From the NCBI RefSeq assembly GCF_032164335.1, contig NZ_CP134152.1, forward strand, positions 62,001 to 126,000: a stretch of 64,000 nt of DNA. The letters are read 5' to 3'. This document shows positions 47,768 through 57,257 of this stretch, one piece after another. The notes below the pieces were generated by a model. That model was not told where the DNA came from and did no database searches. It saw nothing but the letters and a program-made list of their open reading frames with translations. How positions within the stretch are numbered: position 1 is the stretch's first letter; each line of letters starts with the position of its first letter. This DNA is from Winslowiella toletana (GTDB lineage Bacteria; Pseudomonadota; Gammaproteobacteria; Enterobacterales; Enterobacteriaceae). The translations under genes were made by a program, and so were the position numbers.

Positions 47768-47791
47768 CCGCTGTTTCGATACCTCTCTCCT

Positions 47792-47821
47792 GAAGGGGGC
47801 GCTGCTTTTAGCTCCCTTTTT
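47792..47821 (+). terminator. Terminator of first bcs operon
   Basis: Stem AAGGGGGC / GCTCCCTT (with one G-T pair) around 47793-47818, followed by a T run. The next 200 bp, up to the giant gene at 48034, are AT-rich and hold no other gene. Confidence 0.75.
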
Positions 47822-48033
47822 GGTGTGATGTAGCGTGCAAAACCCCGGCACGCATGGTGAAAACGCAGTACCTGAAAAATACTGTTATTTAAATATCTGC
47901 CTTTGTTAACGTCGCTGAATATTCTTTACTTTCCCATACATTATTTCCGTAAGAAAAATGTTTTTTACGAAAAATACTTTCTTTGAATATATCTAGTATC
48001 CGGAGTAATAGAAAACTGGAATAGAATTTTATA

Positions 48034-51000
48034 ATGAAAGCGATATCACCTAAACTTACACCAGAAACGTACAGCAACCCGAGCGTATCCCACTCAGAAT
48101 CTCCTGATGCATCGTTAAAAGTCGCGACAGAACGCATGAGTGACGACCTGAGTAATTGTTACAGTAAGCTGATAAAAACAAATGAAAAGTTTACTGCGCC
48201 AGAACGCGATTTATTAAATAGAGTGGCGCAAGAACTTTATAAAAATGAAAAAAACGATATTAAGAACAGCTACTCTGACGCGACAGAACTTTCTGATTCT
48301 GAGGATTTTCTAAAAAGTTTACTGGCAAAACACCAGGGAAAAACAAGCGAAAATATTGGAGCAGGGGAGCTGGAGAATTTCAGCAACGCTCTGCGGGATA
48401 AGCTTGGGGAGAATCCAGCAAAGTGGAATGAAGCTTTTGCTGAGCAGCAGAAAGTATCAGGCGAGGGCGCAGCTCCTGCGGCCGGCGGGTTATCCCTGCT
48501 GGGAGCGGCAAAATTATTTGCGCAGTCCCTTCTGCCCTGGACGCAGGCATCAGCGGTTTATGATCCTTCACGCGCCTGCGCGCAGGCGCGTGAAGTATTT
48601 CAATCAGCCTCACCGACGGATATAGATTCCCTTATTCTTTTGGTGCGCGATAAATTAAACGATGATGAGAAGTCAAAAACGATTCTGGCCCAGTCACAGC
48701 CGAATGGCTTCGAAAAATTAATGACGGAAGCCAGTACGCGGGGGCCTTTATTTCCAATCGCACTCAGTGATTCACAACTGCGTTTGTTAACTGAAAATAC
48801 ATTAGGTCATGACCTGTCTTTTGAAGCGTTGAAAGAGAAATGTCCTGACCTCATGATGCTATTAAACGCAGAGTTTCATCGGGCAGCGGCGTCCGCGGTA
48901 CCCGACATTACGGCTATCGTAGAAAATCCTGTTCGTCATCTTCGGGGAATGGTCAGCAATCTGCTGCCATCGGCATTAACGCATTTGTCAGCCAGTCTGC
49001 ACCCGGGGTTACCTGCAGTAATTGAGCTTTTCCATATACTCCAGAACGTTAAACAACATGGTCTTACTCAGGAGCTGGAGAATCAGGTAAAAAAACAGGC
49101 AGTCGGCCTGTTAATGATGATGGACAGCAAAGAAGGAAGCTCTTTTCAACAGCAAATTAATGGCGCATTAGACCAGATGTTGAAAAAAGCGGGTTACAAG
49201 TCATCACAGCCGGTAACGCTGAGTGGATTGCTGACGTCAACGTTGGGCAATGTTATTGGCATTCGCAAAGGTGCTGATTTGCACGCCAATACTCTGGTAG
49301 AAAAGAAAAGAGTGACAGAATTTCTACAAAAGTATTTGGATAAAACCCATCTGCGCAACGTTGATGAGGGAAAAGTATCGGCTGACGAAATGATCTATGC
49401 GCGAGATAAAGTGTATACAGCAATAAAACAGGGTATACCGACCACGCCCTATAGCCTGACCCGCCAGGGGGATCCGATCAGTTACTTAGTTAAGTTATCT
49501 GATAAGGGGCTAAATTCTTTGGCAGGGGCAGTAACAGGTATGGCAGTGGCTGGTCCTGTTGGCTCGGTGGTGGGCGGCGCTTTGGGCGCGATAGTCGGCG
49601 CTGAAGCCCGTCCTGTGCCCAATGTATGGGTAACTAAACTGAGCGTCAGTGATGAGGTTAAATCGGAGTCAGCCGAGCAGTTTATGGATTCTTTGTCCGC
49701 AGAGTATCAAAAGGAAATTTCCCGTTTTCCTGAAGTGAGACTCCTGCAACCCAGCAGAATTGGTTTAGAAACGTGGGGGAAAACGCTTAACCTTGAAGAA
49801 GCCCTTTCGGTGATAGAAATAGAAAGAGATGAGGGCTATCTTAAAGGCTGGGAAATGTTATTACCCGCGCAATGGACACCCTCGCTTAAGGAAACCGTAA
49901 AAAAATACGTTGGGCAAGAGCAACCTGAGCAAAAGCCTGTGTTTGACGCCAATGTATCTCAAATCCATCAGGCGATAAGAGACGCCAGCTCGGGTATTAT
50001 CCGTGCTCAGATGTCAGATGATTCTAACGGAATATCAGAGAGCGTAGTAAACCGTCTGGTAATCGATGCACGCAAAAGTTATGCGCAGCAATATCTCAAT
50101 GATTTAAAATATATCGACGAAAATCGCTCTCAAAAGCCAATTTTTCAGTCAATGATTATCGCCAGGGACAGAGCAGGTTTGGCTGAAGATCTGTTACCCG
50201 GCGAAATGCTCAAAGAGAAGAAGTTTATCTATGAGCTGAGTAAAATGTTGGTGAAAGGTGAAATTAACGATCCTCTGCTTCAGGCTGGTAGTCTGGAGAA
50301 GAAGATGGAACCTCTCTTCTCCAGAACGCCACCAATGCTTTCACTGGTGGAGGAAGGGCTGCGCCAGGCGCATGAAATTCGAGTAGAGAATCAGATTAGC
50401 CGCTATTATTTCCCTGATGGCGGAGCCGAAGTGCGACTGGCTGCGAAGAGTTTTGATGATAATCATATTAGCAAGATGATGGAGGTATACGCCCTGCATT
50501 ACAGTAATATGCATGAGGATACAGAAGAAGAAACTCTTTTTAACCAGCATGGAATATTGGCCAATTATGATTTTTGGTATACTGAGGCCGGTGTAGCAGA
50601 AACAGTTAACGATTTATCTTCTGTCATCTCCGATGCACAAATAAGTGGATATGTCGAGTCGGCAGCAAAAAATAATGGCGTAAGCGCCCTGATAACACAG
50701 GATAAATATGTTGATTCGGTAGAAAGATTTAATGAAGGAAAATCGGCTGTTGCGGATTATGCAAAAAACTTCCATTTCAATACCGTGCTGGAAGATATTG
50801 TTATTGATGAGGTGAGGAAAATACCAGGCCTGGAGAATGCGCGGCTTAATGATTCCATAACCATAGCGTCTGCGCCTGGCCGCCTTGATGTACCACGACA
50901 AGATTTTACAATAAAAGAGATCGCGATAGGCGCTATTTATAAGCACTCTTCTTTATTTGGCAATATCAGAATTGATATTAAACAAGATGAAAATGGAAAA

Positions 51001-53328
51001 GATTATACGGTTGATCACCCCGACGCTTACTTTTCAGGACTGAAGTTTTTGCCAGGTAAAGTTGAGGAAAGGTTAAAACAAACACTTGAGGAAAGTATCT
51101 CGCGTCCTGATGCGAAAAATGTAGTAGAAAAGTTTAATGATATTGCAATCAGAAACGCTCTGTTAGATTATAAAAAAAGTGCGACAGACAGCGAGAAAAA
51201 AGAGTTTGGCGTTGCCATTGATAATTTCCTTGCGGGAAAAATTCAGCCTAAGGTATTACAAATATTTGATAATAAGATGTCTGATATTGTCGCCCTGCAA
51301 GGAGCATCAGACCGTTATTTAGCTGTTTCACTGCTCAAGCAGGAGTGCAGGATCGTTCCCGAAGCAGCAGAACTGGAAAGTGATAAGGACGTTCAGGGTT
51401 GGTTATTAAGCCACCTTTCACATTATGACTCGCAGAAAAACGCAGTAAAGAATTCTTTTGAACCACACTTAACTGACGCGATGCATGCGGCCTACTTTTA
51501 TGAATATCCGGTAAAATACAGTGGCGTAGATAATTACAAATCAGAGCTGGCGCAACGTCATTTTGACAAAATGACAGATGATGCTGACAGCATGATAAAG
51601 ACGCTAATGGAGAAGTCAGGTGATGCGCTCCTCAGGATAGGGGCTGAGTTACTGTCAACGGCAATCATATTCACGCCGGCCAGCCCGCTGGGTATATTCT
51701 GCAGTGCGGCCATGGGTACTGGCGCTACTGCGATGCAGATTGCCAGGTACTTCATCGCAGACACCCCGGATGAAAAGATGGATGCGGTATTTGGCGCATT
51801 AATGACCGGTCTTTTTGATACGGGTATCGAGTTAGCTCAGGCCGTAAAATTCTTCCGTCATCAGCTGGCAACGACAATAAAGTCTGCGTTGCCAAAAGCA
51901 GGAGGCAATTTCAAGCTGCCGGATGTCGTAATATCAGCAAAAATGGGCAGAGATTACCGACTTACTGCGCCTGTTGGTGAGGGAACCGCAGCAAAGGTCT
52001 ACAATGTAGACAATTTCATGGTTAAAGAATATAAGCGTCCACTGAAAGAGGGGACTTTCTCTAAAGAGGCGCTATCCTCAGCGGAGGCGAAAACCAGCAG
52101 CTATTCGGGTGCATTGCACGAGGCCAATAATAACGCCGTGGCTTATAACCGTCTTTATGGCGAGGGATCATCCGTTGTCTTTATTGATGATGTGGCAGGT
52201 GCTAAAACTGTCTCAGTGACGATGCCTAAAGTTCCGGGTCATTCTTTAAGTTCGATTTTGGAAGATATTGACTTACCGACTATCAGAAGTGCTAAAGCAT
52301 TACTGATGGATGAAAAAAATATGCAGTTTGTCGTCAATGACGTGCTCGCCGATTTGCAGAAAAACGGTATTAATCATCTGGATATTAATGCCGGTAATAT
52401 CATGTTCGATAAGAGTAAAAATAAATTCAGATTAGTGGATTTTGATCGTGCTAACATTAATCCTAAAGTTAACGATCAGATACCTGAGTTGTCTGCTGGC
52501 CAGATGAAAACAATGGAGCATAAGCTTAAATCTGACTTAACAGAATTCAGAACAAATGCGGTAAAAGTAGAGGCCTTAGAAAAAAACGCGTTAAGCCTGA
52601 ATATAAAAGCCGATCAACCCGTTGCCGAAGTGGGTGGATTTAAATGTTTAATCAAACGTTCAGTGGATGATGTCACCTGTATACCCAGCCCTGTCAGCAT
52701 CGAAGACCTTGTATCAAAAGAGGCGGCGTTTACCACCTTTTTGGAAAGCCCGGATCATAAGTTGTTTCATGAGCTAATGAACACTAAAGATAAATTTATT
52801 TCAAAAATAGAGCATCTTGATAAACTCGACTATAAAGTAGGCAATGAGTTATATCGTGCTCACGCCGGAACTAAGGATGAAATACTTTCTCGCGGGCTTA
52901 TTCGTCGCCACAGTGTGGGTGAGGATATCGGTGGTACTGATGCGGTACAAAAATTTGATACCTATCTGAAAAATGTCTTCATACATGCAGGCGGAACCGG
53001 GAGCAGAGGTAAAGCGTTATCGTTATCGACTGAAAAAAAGATTTCTAAAGATTTTTTTAAAAGTGAAGGTAACGATAATAATGTCCTGGTTAAATTAAAT
53101 CCGGGCAATAATAAAGGGCTGTTTTTAACCGCGCCACAGGTAGTTAAAAAATATGCTGGTTATGCACTTGATAAAAAATTGATAACATCAAATCAATTAG
53201 AAAGTGTTTTAACTATGCTCCCACTGTCTAAAAAAGAACATGAAGTGTTTTTTATGGGTAAATTTCCGGATAGTGACTGGGGAGAACTGCCGGTTAGCGC
53301 TGTTCAGGTGATAAAATCGAAAAACTAA
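48034..53328 (+). CDS. Giant multidomain putative toxin/effector: OspG/NleH-like kinase plus cholera-toxin-like ADP-ribosyltransferase
   Basis: 1764 residues, AT-richer than the flanking bcs genes. Seen: a Ser/Pro-rich N-terminus without a Sec signal; a long, mainly helical, unrecognised middle; two Gly/Ala-rich hydrophobic stretches (about 492-527 and 1210-1265) that could insert in membranes. A kinase-type motif set follows: GEGTAAKVY loop, Lys1331, HLDINAGN with Asp1450/Asn1455, and DFD at 1469-1471, in the short style of OspG/NleH. The last ~160 residues resemble the A1 chain of cholera/heat-labile toxins: LYRAHAGTKDEILSRGL with Arg1608, SLSTE with Ser1665, and EHEVFF with Glu1735/Glu1737 (R-S-E class). 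It would modify host or rival proteins. The delivery route is unknown; no chaperone, immunity or secretion gene is adjacent. Confidence 0.8.
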   Translation: MKAISPKLTPETYSNPSVSHSESPDASLKVATERMSDDLSNCYSKLIKTNEKFTAPERDLLNRVAQELYKNEKNDIKNSYSDATELSDSEDFLKSLLAKHQGKTSENIGAGELENFSNALRDKLGENPAKWNEAFAEQQKVSGEGAAPAAGGLSLLGAAKLFAQSLLPWTQASAVYDPSRACAQAREVFQSASPTDIDSLILLVRDKLNDDEKSKTILAQSQPNGFEKLMTEASTRGPLFPIALSDSQLRLLTENTLGHDLSFEALKEKCPDLMMLLNAEFHRAAASAVPDITAIVENPVRHLRGMVSNLLPSALTHLSASLHPGLPAVIELFHILQNVKQHGLTQELENQVKKQAVGLLMMMDSKEGSSFQQQINGALDQMLKKAGYKSSQPVTLSGLLTSTLGNVIGIRKGADLHANTLVEKKRVTEFLQKYLDKTHLRNVDEGKVSADEMIYARDKVYTAIKQGIPTTPYSLTRQGDPISYLVKLSDKGLNSLAGAVTGMAVAGPVGSVVGGALGAIVGAEARPVPNVWVTKLSVSDEVKSESAEQFMDSLSAEYQKEISRFPEVRLLQPSRIGLETWGKTLNLEEALSVIEIERDEGYLKGWEMLLPAQWTPSLKETVKKYVGQEQPEQKPVFDANVSQIHQAIRDASSGIIRAQMSDDSNGISESVVNRLVIDARKSYAQQYLNDLKYIDENRSQKPIFQSMIIARDRAGLAEDLLPGEMLKEKKFIYELSKMLVKGEINDPLLQAGSLEKKMEPLFSRTPPMLSLVEEGLRQAHEIRVENQISRYYFPDGGAEVRLAAKSFDDNHISKMMEVYALHYSNMHEDTEEETLFNQHGILANYDFWYTEAGVAETVNDLSSVISDAQISGYVESAAKNNGVSALITQDKYVDSVERFNEGKSAVADYAKNFHFNTVLEDIVIDEVRKIPGLENARLNDSITIASAPGRLDVPRQDFTIKEIAIGAIYKHSSLFGNIRIDIKQDENGKDYTVDHPDAYFSGLKFLPGKVEERLKQTLEESISRPDAKNVVEKFNDIAIRNALLDYKKSATDSEKKEFGVAIDNFLAGKIQPKVLQIFDNKMSDIVALQGASDRYLAVSLLKQECRIVPEAAELESDKDVQGWLLSHLSHYDSQKNAVKNSFEPHLTDAMHAAYFYEYPVKYSGVDNYKSELAQRHFDKMTDDADSMIKTLMEKSGDALLRIGAELLSTAIIFTPASPLGIFCSAAMGTGATAMQIARYFIADTPDEKMDAVFGALMTGLFDTGIELAQAVKFFRHQLATTIKSALPKAGGNFKLPDVVISAKMGRDYRLTAPVGEGTAAKVYNVDNFMVKEYKRPLKEGTFSKEALSSAEAKTSSYSGALHEANNNAVAYNRLYGEGSSVVFIDDVAGAKTVSVTMPKVPGHSLSSILEDIDLPTIRSAKALLMDEKNMQFVVNDVLADLQKNGINHLDINAGNIMFDKSKNKFRLVDFDRANINPKVNDQIPELSAGQMKTMEHKLKSDLTEFRTNAVKVEALEKNALSLNIKADQPVAEVGGFKCLIKRSVDDVTCIPSPVSIEDLVSKEAAFTTFLESPDHKLFHELMNTKDKFISKIEHLDKLDYKVGNELYRAHAGTKDEILSRGLIRRHSVGEDIGGTDAVQKFDTYLKNVFIHAGGTGSRGKALSLSTEKKISKDFFKSEGNDNNVLVKLNPGNNKGLFLTAPQVVKKYAGYALDKKLITSNQLESVLTMLPLSKKEHEVFFMGKFPDSDWGELPVSAVQVIKSKN
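48566..48595. repeat. 30-bp perfect palindrome inside the giant gene
   Basis: Positions 48566-48580 are the exact reverse complement of 48581-48595, with a GC-rich centre and no loop. It encodes part of a linker (SRACAQAR) near residue 180 and is far more GC-rich than the surrounding gene. Confidence 0.92.
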
Positions 53329-53363
53329 ACTGTGCGCCAGACAGACCGGGTTGCAGTAGTATT

Positions 53364-53400
53364 ACTTGCCCGCCGTAGCCGCGAGGCAAGGCGGGCAAGT
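53364..53400. terminator. Hairpin between giant gene and bcsG
   Basis: 11-bp perfect stem ACTTGCCCGCC / GGCGGGCAAGT (53364-53374 with 53390-53400), followed on the plus strand by TCGTTTTAT. It sits between convergent genes and probably ends the plus-strand transcript; action on the bcsEFG side is possible. Confidence 0.6.
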
Positions 53401-53482
53401 TCGTTTTATCCTGCCGCTGGCATCCACCCCGTAGTGCGATGGCCGAAAAATTGGCTTAAGCACCGACGAGGTGGCTGTGCTG

Positions 53483-55144
53483 CTATTGCGGATAAGCGAC
53501 CCAATCCCCGCCATTCAGTCGAATCCATGGCTTGCCCTGATACATCATTACCACGGCATTATCATTTTCCGACACCACCGGCGTCTGCGGCAGATTTTCG
53601 ATTAGCGCCGACATATTAACATTGGCGGCGTTAAACACTTTGCCATCCACTGCCCGGGAAATCAGGTCGGAAAGCGCTAACAAACTGGTTGGCGTATTAA
53701 CGCTCAGCGGCTGATCCTGATGGTGTGCTTTCATGCCGACAAACTTAATTCCCACCGGCACGTGGGTAATGCTCGGGCTGGGAATATCACGCAAACCAGA
53801 CATCTGCATTTTATCGCCCACCACCGCTGCACCATGCTCAGGCACCACCACCACCATCACCCGACGGCCTGATTTATCCAGATTGGTAAAAAAGGTGTCC
53901 AGTTGGTCAAATAATGCCTTGGCCCGTGGCAGATATGGCGCCGTTTTGGTGCTGCCGAGTTCACGCGTGCCGTCATGCAGTGGAATCAGATTGTAGAAAG
54001 TGGCACTGCGCGTATCGCTGCTTTTCTGGCGATTATCGAGCCAGCGTCGCATCAGCTCGGCATTACTGAATACCGGTGTGCCATCAAATGAGGTCAGTTC
54101 AGGATCAATGCCCGCCAGCGACATCAACGGCGCCTGCATATCACCGTCTTTGCGCAGATTATCCAGATAGCCACCAAACTCGCCGGTGTGATCCATCATC
54201 AGCTCAGTTTTAAAGCCCAGCTTCGCCAGGTTATCGAACATATAGCACTGGCTGTCAGCTGGCTGATAGAGATCGTGATGTGAGCTCTGTCCGCAGCTGG
54301 CACGCAGCAGGCGAATCCCTGCCGGGCCGCTGTAAGCGGTCGCCGAGTTATAGTTATTAAACAGAATATCAAAATGCTTCCATAACGGATGATCGCGCAG
54401 CTGCACCGCGTCAATATCTGACCAGGCAAGTGAACAGATGTTAATAACCAGCAGATCAAACGGCGCCGAGTCTGGCGGCAGCGTTTGCGGAAAATGGCTG
54501 ACGCGCTTTTTCTCTTCGTCATAAAAGCGATTGAGATACGCCGTCAGGTTAGCGCTGGTCGGCGGTGCTGACTGATCGAGCACATTTTGCGATGCCGCTT
54601 GCGGTTTTTCCGGCGTCTGGTTGTCTGACAACACTGCTGGCGTCGCGATTTTATCTGGCAATAAAGAGAACGCTGGCCCGGCAATATTCACCAGGTTAAT
54701 CCACAGCAGCAGCAGCGTGACGATCACCGTGACGCGAATCCATTGTGAAATAAACAGATAAATAACCAGCAGCACAAAGGCGGAACCCACCATTTGCCAG
54801 TTAATAAAGCGATTCAGTAAATCAACAATATAGTCGAAGGAGAAGCCAGACAGCTGCCCTCCCTGACTGATTATGCTGGCAATGCCTGGCAGCCAGGTAT
54901 CGTGCCAGAACAAAGCAAAACCAATGGGAATTGAAATCCAGTGGCGAATGCGATGCAGGCGCAGAGAGCGAACTGGAAACAGCAACCAGGCGAGAAAAAC
55001 CAGGTTACTTAACGGATGAAAATTGAGATAACCGAACCACAGCAGCGCGAATTTCAGCAGAAAATAGAAGTTCCAGCCTTCAAGACCGCGCCAGCAGGCC
55101 CACAGCGAGGGAGAGGAACGGTATGGCCTTTTCGGATCACTCAT
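53483..55144 (-). CDS. bcsG: Cellulose phosphoethanolamine transferase BcsG
   Basis: 553 residues. Four N-terminal membrane segments (to about residue 165), then a periplasmic alkaline-phosphatase-like domain with the nucleophile Ser272 in AYSGPAGIRLL, conserved Cys in NICSLAW and RASCGQSS, and VVPEHGAAVVGD as a metal-binding block. It adds phosphoethanolamine to glucose units of cellulose. The ATG overlaps the bcsF stop. Marks the second operon as E. coli-like type II. Confidence 0.96.
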   Translation of the reverse strand: MSDPKRPYRSSPSLWACWRGLEGWNFYFLLKFALLWFGYLNFHPLSNLVFLAWLLFPVRSLRLHRIRHWISIPIGFALFWHDTWLPGIASIISQGGQLSGFSFDYIVDLLNRFINWQMVGSAFVLLVIYLFISQWIRVTVIVTLLLLWINLVNIAGPAFSLLPDKIATPAVLSDNQTPEKPQAASQNVLDQSAPPTSANLTAYLNRFYDEEKKRVSHFPQTLPPDSAPFDLLVINICSLAWSDIDAVQLRDHPLWKHFDILFNNYNSATAYSGPAGIRLLRASCGQSSHHDLYQPADSQCYMFDNLAKLGFKTELMMDHTGEFGGYLDNLRKDGDMQAPLMSLAGIDPELTSFDGTPVFSNAELMRRWLDNRQKSSDTRSATFYNLIPLHDGTRELGSTKTAPYLPRAKALFDQLDTFFTNLDKSGRRVMVVVVPEHGAAVVGDKMQMSGLRDIPSPSITHVPVGIKFVGMKAHHQDQPLSVNTPTSLLALSDLISRAVDGKVFNAANVNMSALIENLPQTPVVSENDNAVVMMYQGKPWIRLNGGDWVAYPQ

Positions 55145-55332
55145 GATTTATCCTCATTGTTGTTTGAGGATTTTCGATGCCACGTCCCCTCATACTTCAG
55201 GTGGCGTGGCGGCATAATGCGATGGATAATACGGTGCCATGTTGCTGGTAACCAGCGGGTATAAAATGGCTTTAAAATTAGCAAAATTATCAGCAGTAAT
55301 ATCAGAATCTGCACCGCGTCCATGATGTTCAT
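55141..55332 (-). CDS. bcsF: Small membrane protein BcsF
   Basis: 63 residues with one N-terminal membrane helix (AVQILILLLIILLILKPFY) and a basic tail. In E. coli BcsF recruits BcsE to the membrane and supports BcsG. The end overlaps bcsG and the start overlaps the end of bcsE, so all three are co-translated. Confidence 0.93.
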   Translation of the reverse strand: MNIMDAVQILILLLIILLILKPFYTRWLPATWHRIIHRIMPPRHLKYEGTWHRKSSNNNEDKS

Positions 55333-56882
55333 TTTTGGCTAGCCTGGCGGGTGCCGACACCCAGAGTAATGGGCTGAGGCACGCGGCGTGAAACAGGTTT
55401 TTTATCCTGTTTATCAATCACTTTATCTGCCTCACTCACCGGCTTAACATCACGCCATGCGGTGGGGATCAGCCCCTTAATTTGCCTCACTTCTGACAAG
55501 ATTTGCAGATCTTCATACCAAATAAGCCGATTGGAGAAAATTTCATTATGAGGCAGGCGAAAAATAGATTTTAAAGCAGTATCAAGATCGTTAAAGCGGC
55601 AGGAAGAAAGAAACAGGTAGAGTCGGTCGTTTATGATGGTGACCAGATCGCCATAACGTCTTGGCTTACACAATGTTAACGCCTGGTCGGTCTGCAATTC
55701 CGGCACCGGGCGCAGCGCGACTAACAACCCCTTACCATCTTCGGGCAGCTGAGTATTACCGATCAGTAACGTCACCGCGTCGCAGAAACGTTCCATTGGC
55801 AGATAGCCCTTTTCATGCAGTGGCTGCATTGACGCCAGTAACCGGGACAGATCGGCCGGAACATGACGAAGATAGCGTTGACCCTGCAGGCCTTCAAGCG
55901 TGGTCAGAAATTTCGAAAGCGTGGTATCAAAAGGCACTACATTGTTGGCGCCACAGGCCAGCAGTAATCGTTCATCGCTGTAACGCAAGCTGGTTTCCAG
56001 TTCACGCACCACAATCTTCATCGCGCTGCCACGCGCCCGACGCAGGCTGTGAATACTCTGTGCCAGAGTATTAATTTGTTGATTGTTACTGAGGCTAAAA
56101 ATAACCGTCGCTGAGCTGGCCTGCTGCGCGCGGGAATAAACGGCGTCATTATTTTCAAAAATAAGCCACTGATGTGATAAAGGCGGTGCACCTTCTAAAA
56201 CATGCTTTTCTGCAATGAAACTATTCTCATCATCCAGCGTCAGTGGTCTGCTCTGTTCGTCATCATTAATTAACAGATAAATCTCATCTTTAATGCCCAG
56301 GCGAACAGCACGGTCGGCCATAAGCTGATTGCCATTACACCACCAGTTAATTCTGTAATTCCAGCTGTCCTGTTGCCATTCCAGATGTGAAGTGCCATCC
56401 AGATAGCGAAAAAAACCTTGTAACTGGTTTCGCAGGTTATTAATACCTGCACCGGAGGAAATAATTAATAGCGTGGATTGTTTCGTGATTAACAATCGGG
56501 TAATTTTTTTAAGCCATGATGAGATTTCGGTGGTAGTTAACGTTTGCCAGGACGAATATGAGGTATAAAGTAGGATCAGCCCTGGCCGGGGCGCTAACGC
56601 ACGTGACAGATCTTCATCAATATTTATCAGAGCCTTACGTGTTGCGGGCAGTGAGTACATCGGGATTTTTTGCGTAATGCCAGCGGGCGCAGGCGTTAAT
56701 AAATCCTGCGGCCTGTCGGCGTTGCTTATCAGGGTTAATGCCTGTTGCGCGGCAATAACCTGCCGTGCCAGCAAACGGGCATCTGGCTGGCGATCGGCGG
56801 TTATCCAATAGCAACCCGGCGGCTGCATTAGCATTAACTCGCACTGCAACTGATCAATACCAAGCGTATATGATAGCGTCAT
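55329..56882 (-). CDS. bcsE: c-di-GMP-binding protein BcsE
   Basis: 517 residues. The C-terminal GIL domain carries the I-site-like motif RYGD (Arg409, Asp412) within KPRRYGDLVTI, which binds c-di-GMP in E. coli BcsE. The N-terminal and middle parts are degenerate NTPase-like and receiver-like modules that assemble with BcsR and BcsQ. It raises cellulose output by relaying c-di-GMP to the synthase. First gene of bcsEFG, divergent from bcsR. Confidence 0.95.
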   Translation of the reverse strand: MTLSYTLGIDQLQCELMLMQPPGCYWITADRQPDARLLARQVIAAQQALTLISNADRPQDLLTPAPAGITQKIPMYSLPATRKALINIDEDLSRALAPRPGLILLYTSYSSWQTLTTTEISSWLKKITRLLITKQSTLLIISSGAGINNLRNQLQGFFRYLDGTSHLEWQQDSWNYRINWWCNGNQLMADRAVRLGIKDEIYLLINDDEQSRPLTLDDENSFIAEKHVLEGAPPLSHQWLIFENNDAVYSRAQQASSATVIFSLSNNQQINTLAQSIHSLRRARGSAMKIVVRELETSLRYSDERLLLACGANNVVPFDTTLSKFLTTLEGLQGQRYLRHVPADLSRLLASMQPLHEKGYLPMERFCDAVTLLIGNTQLPEDGKGLLVALRPVPELQTDQALTLCKPRRYGDLVTIINDRLYLFLSSCRFNDLDTALKSIFRLPHNEIFSNRLIWYEDLQILSEVRQIKGLIPTAWRDVKPVSEADKVIDKQDKKPVSRRVPQPITLGVGTRQASQK

Positions 56883-57047
56883 GTGATGTTTCGCAAAGTT
56901 GGTAAGCCAGGACTACTGTATTATAGAAAGGAACCTCTGGCACTAACTGTAATTTAAAAATATTGTATAGCACTAAATAAGCCGTCACATTTTTATGAGC
57001 CAAATGGCTTAGCCGTATATTAACCGCAAGAAAAAAGGCGGGTTTTC
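56883..57047. promoter_or_regulatory. Divergent bcsE / bcsR promoter region
   Basis: 165 bp, AT-rich, between divergent operons. TATTATAGA near 56919 and TATTGTATAG near 56961 could serve as -10 elements, but no firm promoter pair was resolved. The layout matches the E. coli bcsEFG/bcsRQABZC junction. Confidence 0.5.
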
Positions 57048-57257
57048 ATGGCGATCGATGATAAAAGTGATATAGCCATTTCTGTTGTGGCCAACGCCAG
57101 CGGGCAGCATGATGATATCAGCGCGCTGAGCGAGGCATTCTCTTTAAACGCATTCCACTATATTGACATTGCCAGAGACGAGCGTCTCGAAAATATACTT
57201 TCGCGCTGGTCATTGTTGCAGGAGTTCTTTCCCGACACTCAGGAGAATCGTCAATAA
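57048..57257 (+). CDS. bcsR: Cellulose biosynthesis regulator BcsR
   Basis: 69 residues with the family C-terminus SLNAFHYIDIARDERLENILSRW. BcsR forms a complex with BcsQ and BcsE and is required for cellulose production in E. coli. The stop overlaps the bcsQ start (TAATG). Confidence 0.92.
   Translation: MAIDDKSDIAISVVANASGQHDDISALSEAFSLNAFHYIDIARDERLENILSRWSLLQEFFPDTQENRQ

Noticed and set aside
47822-48033. Possible hrp box (GGAACC-N16-CCAC) upstream of the giant gene
   Set aside because: No match to the consensus could be found, so a type III regulon link is not supported by this region.
53332-53619. Plus-strand open frame of 95 codons after the giant gene, a possible immunity gene
   Set aside because: It runs through a hairpin and then into the antisense of bcsG; the codons are Arg/Pro-rich with no family or signal peptide.
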